Below, one piece after another: positions 61,243 through 64,000 of a stretch of 64,000 nt of DNA. Under the pieces are notes generated by a model. The model saw nothing but the letters and a program-made list of their open reading frames with translations, searched no databases and was not told the DNA's origin. The stretch comes from DATCMA01 sp036563645 (GTDB lineage Bacteria; Actinomycetota; Actinomycetes; Mycobacteriales; Micromonosporaceae). How positions within the stretch are numbered: the stretch's first letter is position 1; every line of letters begins with the position of its first letter. A program made the translations under genes and the position numbers. The DNA is taken from assembly GCA_036563645.1 (NCBI GenBank), contig DATCMA010000022.1, forward strand, positions 16,213 to 80,212. The letters are read 5' to 3'.

Positions 61243-61602
61243 TCACGCTGAGGACGACGGTGACGACTGGCCGCGGCGAGCACGGATCTCCTGGAGCCGC
61301 TCCTGGAGAATCTCCTCCAGCTCAGCGATCGTCCGCCGCTCCAACAGCATGTCCCAGTGGGTCCGCGGCGGCTTCACCTTCTTCGGCTCCGGCTCGGTGC
61401 CGTCGACCAGCCGAGCCATGTTGCCGTCGAACTTGCACTCCCACGAGGCCGGCACTTCAGCTTCCAACGCGAAGGGCACCGAGAACCGATGCCCCTTCGG
61501 ACAGATGTACTCATGGGCCTTGCGCGGGGCAAGCTCGGTGTTACGGTCAGACTCGTAGCTGATAGATCCCAGACGGCTACCGCGCAGCATGCGCTCGCCC
61601 AT
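61243..61602 (-). CDS. rbpA: RNA polymerase-binding protein RbpA
   Basis: 119 aa. It binds RNA polymerase and group 1/2 sigma factors, stabilises open complexes and affects rifampicin tolerance. The zinc-type core has HEYICPKGHRFSVPF and WECKFDG, and the sigma-interacting C-terminus has HWDMLLERRTIAELEEIL. It is cytosolic. A sigma-R-like promoter lies upstream, as in Streptomyces. Confidence 0.96.
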   Translation of the reverse strand: MGERMLRGSRLGSISYESDRNTELAPRKAHEYICPKGHRFSVPFALEAEVPASWECKFDGNMARLVDGTEPEPKKVKPPRTHWDMLLERRTIAELEEILQERLQEIRARRGQSSPSSSA

Positions 61603-61643
61603 GATCGACGTTCCCCTCGGTTGTGGTGCTGGTCTTCAGGTGT

Positions 61644-61670
61644 AACGATGCGCCGCGTCCCGCGGATTCC
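61644..61670 (-). promoter_or_regulatory. Sigma-R/SigH-type promoter of rbpA
   Basis: On the minus strand GGAAT (61666-61670), a 19-nt spacer and GTT (61644-61646) match GGAAT-N18/19-GTT, the thiol-oxidative-stress promoter. The start would lie about 35 nt before the ATG. Confidence 0.6.
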
Positions 61671-61863
61671 CCGGGCCGCGTTCCGTTTTGATCCACGACC
61701 ACCGAGCCGACCGGGCGGACTCCGTGGCGGTGATCACACCGACGCCGGGGTGATCATTTCGAGTGTAGTCGGCCAGGACAGAGCTGCCAGGTCCCCAATC
61801 TCGGTCCCATCGACAGCCACGCGGTGGGCCTCGGGTCGGTCACCTGGCGGCGCCCACCAGCCG

Positions 61864-63018
61864 CTACGCCCCGGCACCCTCACCCGCCGGCGGGGGCGCT
61901 GCCGCGCCGGCGTCGCGCGCCGCCCCGAGACTCGCCAACGCCGCAGCGAGATCGCTGACTTGCCCCGTCAGTTGGGCGACCCGCTGCTGGGCCTGATCTC
62001 GTTCCGCCACCACCGCAGCGAGCTGCGCCTCCAGCCGCGCCAGCTGGGCCTGCGCCTGGGTTGCCGTGTCACGGGCCTGAGCCACCTCCGCGCGCAGCGC
62101 CGCCGCGTGCTCCTCCGCGACCCGGCGGATCCGCTCCACCTCACGGCGTGCCTCGTCCACGTCCCCGCGAAGCTGATCCCGCTCACCCCGCAGACGGTCA
62201 CACTCGGCGCGGCTGCGCTCCGCCGCCGCGGCCGCCTCCTCCGCCGCCGCGCGCACCGACGCCAGCTCAGCGGCGAGCTCCTCAGCGCGGCGGCGCGCCT
62301 CCTCCGCGGCCGCCTGCGCCGTCGCCGCCTGCTGCCGGGCCGCCTCACCGTCGCGTCGGGCCGCGTCGAGCTCCCGCGTCAGCGCGTCCCGGTCCCGGGT
62401 CAGCCTCTCGTGGGCTTCCCGCAGCGCGGCCAGCTCCCGCAGGGCCGCCTCCCGGTCGTGTTCCGCCTGGGCGCGCAGCGCCTCTGCGGCCCCGGCGGCG
62501 CGCTGCGCCTCCGCGCGCGCCTGCTCTGCCTGATCAGCGCGGCGGCGGGCCTCCTCCGCCGCCTGCGCGGCCGCCTGGGCCTCCTGACGGGCGGCGTCCC
62601 GCTCCGCGTGGGCTGAGCGGGTCGCCTCCTGTGCCGCGGCGAGCGCGGCGGCCGCCGCCTCCGCCTCCCGGCGGGCGTCGTCCCGCTCCGCGTGCGCGGC
62701 CGCGATGTGCGCAGCGGCCGCGGCGCGCTCCTCGGCGAGTCGCCGCTCGACACCTTCGGGGGACAGCTCGGCGTGCAGCGCGTCGGCGAGTGTGTCGACG
62801 ATCTGTTCCAGGCGGTCGACGACGTCCCAGGCCCGCGCGATCTGCCCGGAGAGCCCAGGGGCGTTGCGCAGGCGCATCCGCTGGTTGCGGGCCGCCCGTT
62901 GGCAGGCGCCGTCGTTGTCCCGACAGTAGCGAAACGGCCGGCCGGCCGAGCCGCGCTGGGGGACGGGGCGTCCGCAGTAGGCACACGGCCGGGTTTCGGT
63001 GGGGGTCGGGGTGTCCAT
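61864..63018 (-). CDS. Zinc-finger protein with very long coiled coil
   Basis: 384 aa from ATG 63018; TACACT (63028-63033, minus strand) gives a 3-nt leader. Residues 11-40 carry CAYCGRPVPQRG...RYCRDNDGAC, a four-Cys zinc finger. A short helical region (NAPGLSGQIARAWDVVDRLEQIV) follows. The rest (about 85-375) is an unbroken Ala/Arg/Glu/Gln coiled coil. The DNA-binding-head plus long Ala-rich coil layout recalls plasmid KfrA proteins, though the head is different. Next to it is an AT-rich segment with perfect palindromes. A nucleoid, partition or scaffold role is inference. Confidence 0.75.
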   Translation of the reverse strand: MDTPTPTETRPCAYCGRPVPQRGSAGRPFRYCRDNDGACQRAARNQRMRLRNAPGLSGQIARAWDVVDRLEQIVDTLADALHAELSPEGVERRLAEERAAAAAHIAAAHAERDDARREAEAAAAALAAAQEATRSAHAERDAARQEAQAAAQAAEEARRRADQAEQARAEAQRAAGAAEALRAQAEHDREAALRELAALREAHERLTRDRDALTRELDAARRDGEAARQQAATAQAAAEEARRRAEELAAELASVRAAAEEAAAAAERSRAECDRLRGERDQLRGDVDEARREVERIRRVAEEHAAALRAEVAQARDTATQAQAQLARLEAQLAAVVAERDQAQQRVAQLTGQVSDLAAALASLGAARDAGAAAPPPAGEGAGA

Positions 63019-63153
63019 CGCCGGCGAAGTGTAGTTCTCGCCGGGGACGAATCCGGCAACTGGGTGGTGCGGGCCTCGCGCGAGTCGCGGCGCGAGCGCG
63101 GACCTGGCCGAGGCGATCGTCCTCATACCGCGCGTTCGGGGCTCAGATTCGCC

Positions 63154-63181
63154 AATTACTGGATTACCGATAACAGTAATT
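63154..63181. repeat. AT-rich inverted repeat
   Basis: Perfect 8-bp arms AATTACTG/CAGTAATT with a 12-nt spacer inside a markedly AT-rich stretch (about 63145-63200), very unlike the surrounding GC-rich DNA. Confidence 0.7.
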
Positions 63182-63213
63182 TAATAATTGCCTAACTCGT
63201 ATTCCCGCGCCGT

Positions 63214-63243
63214 GATACACCATAACGGTCATTATGGTGTATC
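63214..63243. repeat. Perfect 12-bp inverted repeat
   Basis: GATACACCATAA/TTATGGTGTATC around CGGTCA. It is AT-rich and fully symmetric, and fits an operator or a binding site for a partition-type protein. The half-site TTATGGT recurs at 63440-63446. Confidence 0.75.
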
Positions 63244-63571
63244 GCTGGGGTGCGTGATCCACCGCGCCCCAGAGCCGATCACACCCCCAGTCCCGCCCTC
63301 AGCTGCTCCTCGCGCGCAGCCGCGAGACAGAAGCCACCGCGGGGGGAGAAGCGGCGGGGTCGTGGCACCCACACACCACCCGCACGCGTGCCGGGGTGCC
63401 GCTATCGACGAATCACCCTGGATTCAACACCCGATGTTGTTATGGTCATCACTGTCCGTGCGACGCGCTCCCTGCACAAAGCTGGCTGTGCCCGTGGCCG
63501 CGCGCGGGCCATGCCCCGAGGCGGCGCGGTGCCCGCAGGCGCGACACGTACCGGCCACGGAAGGGGGACCG
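63244..63571. other. Gene-free stretch before the FxLD-type methyltransferase
   Basis: No open frame of genic composition and no FxLD precursor peptide was found on either strand. The only notable item is the TTATGGT half-site at 63440-63446, 126 nt before the methyltransferase start. Confidence 0.5.
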
Positions 63572-64000
63572 ATGATCAGCGAACCGCTCACTCGCTTTGT
63601 CGATGACCCCACGCAGCCGCTGCGTAACGCTCTGGTCGACACCCTCATCACCGCCGGGGATATCACCTCGCCGCAGATCGCGGCGGCGTTCCGCGTCGTG
63701 CCCCGACACGTGTTCGCCCCCGAGGCGCCGCTGGAGCAGGCGTACCGCGTCACCGAGGCGATCCGAGTCAAGCGGGACGCCCGCGGAGCCACGATCAGCT
63801 CCGTATCCGCGCCGTACGTCCAAGCGAGGATGCTCGCACAGGCCCACCTCGCGCCGGGGATGCGGTGCCTGGAGATCGGCTCCGGGGGCTACCACGCGGC
63901 GCTGATGGCGGAGCTGGTGGGGTCCGCGGGCCAGGTCACCACCGTCGACATCGACGCGGACATCGTGCAGCGGGCTCGCCAGTTCCTCGCCGCCGCCGGC
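63572..64000 (+). CDS. FxLD-system methyltransferase (PIMT-like), truncated by window end
   Basis: 143 residues are visible from ATG 63572, with GGAAGGGGG upstream. It is a protein-L-isoaspartate methyltransferase homologue. FRVVPRHVFAP and ISSVSAPYVQARM are the substrate-side motifs, and LEIGSGGYHAALMAELVG is the AdoMet-binding loop with TVDID following. The SSVSAPYVQ and GSGGY variants are those of the methyltransferase found in FxLD-type lanthipeptide clusters rather than of housekeeping PIMT. The partner dehydratase, cyclase and precursor genes would lie beyond the window. Confidence 0.8.
   Translation, partial: MISEPLTRFVDDPTQPLRNALVDTLITAGDITSPQIAAAFRVVPRHVFAPEAPLEQAYRVTEAIRVKRDARGATISSVSAPYVQARMLAQAHLAPGMRCLEIGSGGYHAALMAELVGSAGQVTTVDIDADIVQRARQFLAAAG

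Overview
The window is about 64 kb of very GC-rich DNA from the chromosome of an actinomycete. The evidence is a full Pup-proteasome locus (mpa/ARC, dop, pup, prcB, prcA, pafA, a fused pafBC), mycothiol ligase mshC, an F420-dependent oxidoreductase, rbpA, tatA/tatC, helY and separate lnt and ppm1 genes. Gene order follows the region that carries these genes in Streptomyces and Mycobacterium. Genus and order cannot be fixed from the sequence. No tRNA, rRNA, IS element or CRISPR array was seen.

Layout. (1) 1-4.7 kb: a tightly coupled minus-strand cassette of unknown function: a small WXG100-like helical protein, a coiled-coil protein, an EccC-like cytosolic FtsK/SpoIIIE ATPase and a small membrane protein. 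(2) 4.9-10.5 kb: a ClpC-like unfoldase, a DUF3140 protein, an M20 peptidase and small conserved hypotheticals. (3) 10.5-17.1 kb: aldo/keto reductase, F420 oxidoreductase, uppP and the conserved mycothiol-linked block (phosphatase, DUF3090, SCO1664-type protein, mshC). (4) 17.2-22.7 kb: GntR regulator, PAC2 protein and metH. (5) 22.7-26.5 kb: a T-rich intergenic region with a clear c-di-AMP (ydaO-type) riboswitch ahead of a secreted C39-type peptidase, then small membrane proteins, a metallopeptidase and a HAD phosphatase. (6) 26.5-31 kb: a MacB/FtsX-type ABC exporter and an orphan NarL-type response regulator separated by a TCAGGG-N4-CCCTGA palindrome. (7) 31-47 kb: RecB-like nuclease, site-2 protease, trmI, ferredoxin and the proteasome locus, interrupted by a lone dTDP-glucose dehydratase. 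(8) 47.4-56.9 kb: Tat translocase, helY, 5'-3' exonuclease, acyl-CoA dehydrogenase, Lrp regulator and amidohydrolase. (9) 56.9-61.6 kb: a gene-free stretch holding a candidate structured RNA, a YefM/YoeB toxin-antitoxin pair, lnt-ppm1-fxsA, and rbpA behind a sigma-R-like promoter. (10) 61.9-64 kb: a zinc-finger coiled-coil protein, an AT-rich segment with perfect inverted repeats, and the start of a methyltransferase of the FxLD lanthipeptide type, cut by the window end.

How the parts work together. Pup (encoded here already ending in Glu) is attached to targets by PafA and removed by Dop. Mpa/ARC unfolds pupylated proteins into the PrcA/PrcB core, and PafBC is the DNA-damage regulator normally linked to this locus. 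mshC and the rbpA promoter belong to the thiol-redox response. Lnt and Ppm1 act on lipoprotein acylation and polyprenol-linked mannosylation, TatAC exports folded proteins and UppP recycles undecaprenyl pyrophosphate, so envelope biogenesis is a second theme. Many genes have a TANNNT -10 hexamer placed so that transcription would start at, or within 1-3 nt of, the start codon. Leaderless transcription therefore appears widespread and was used to choose several start codons.
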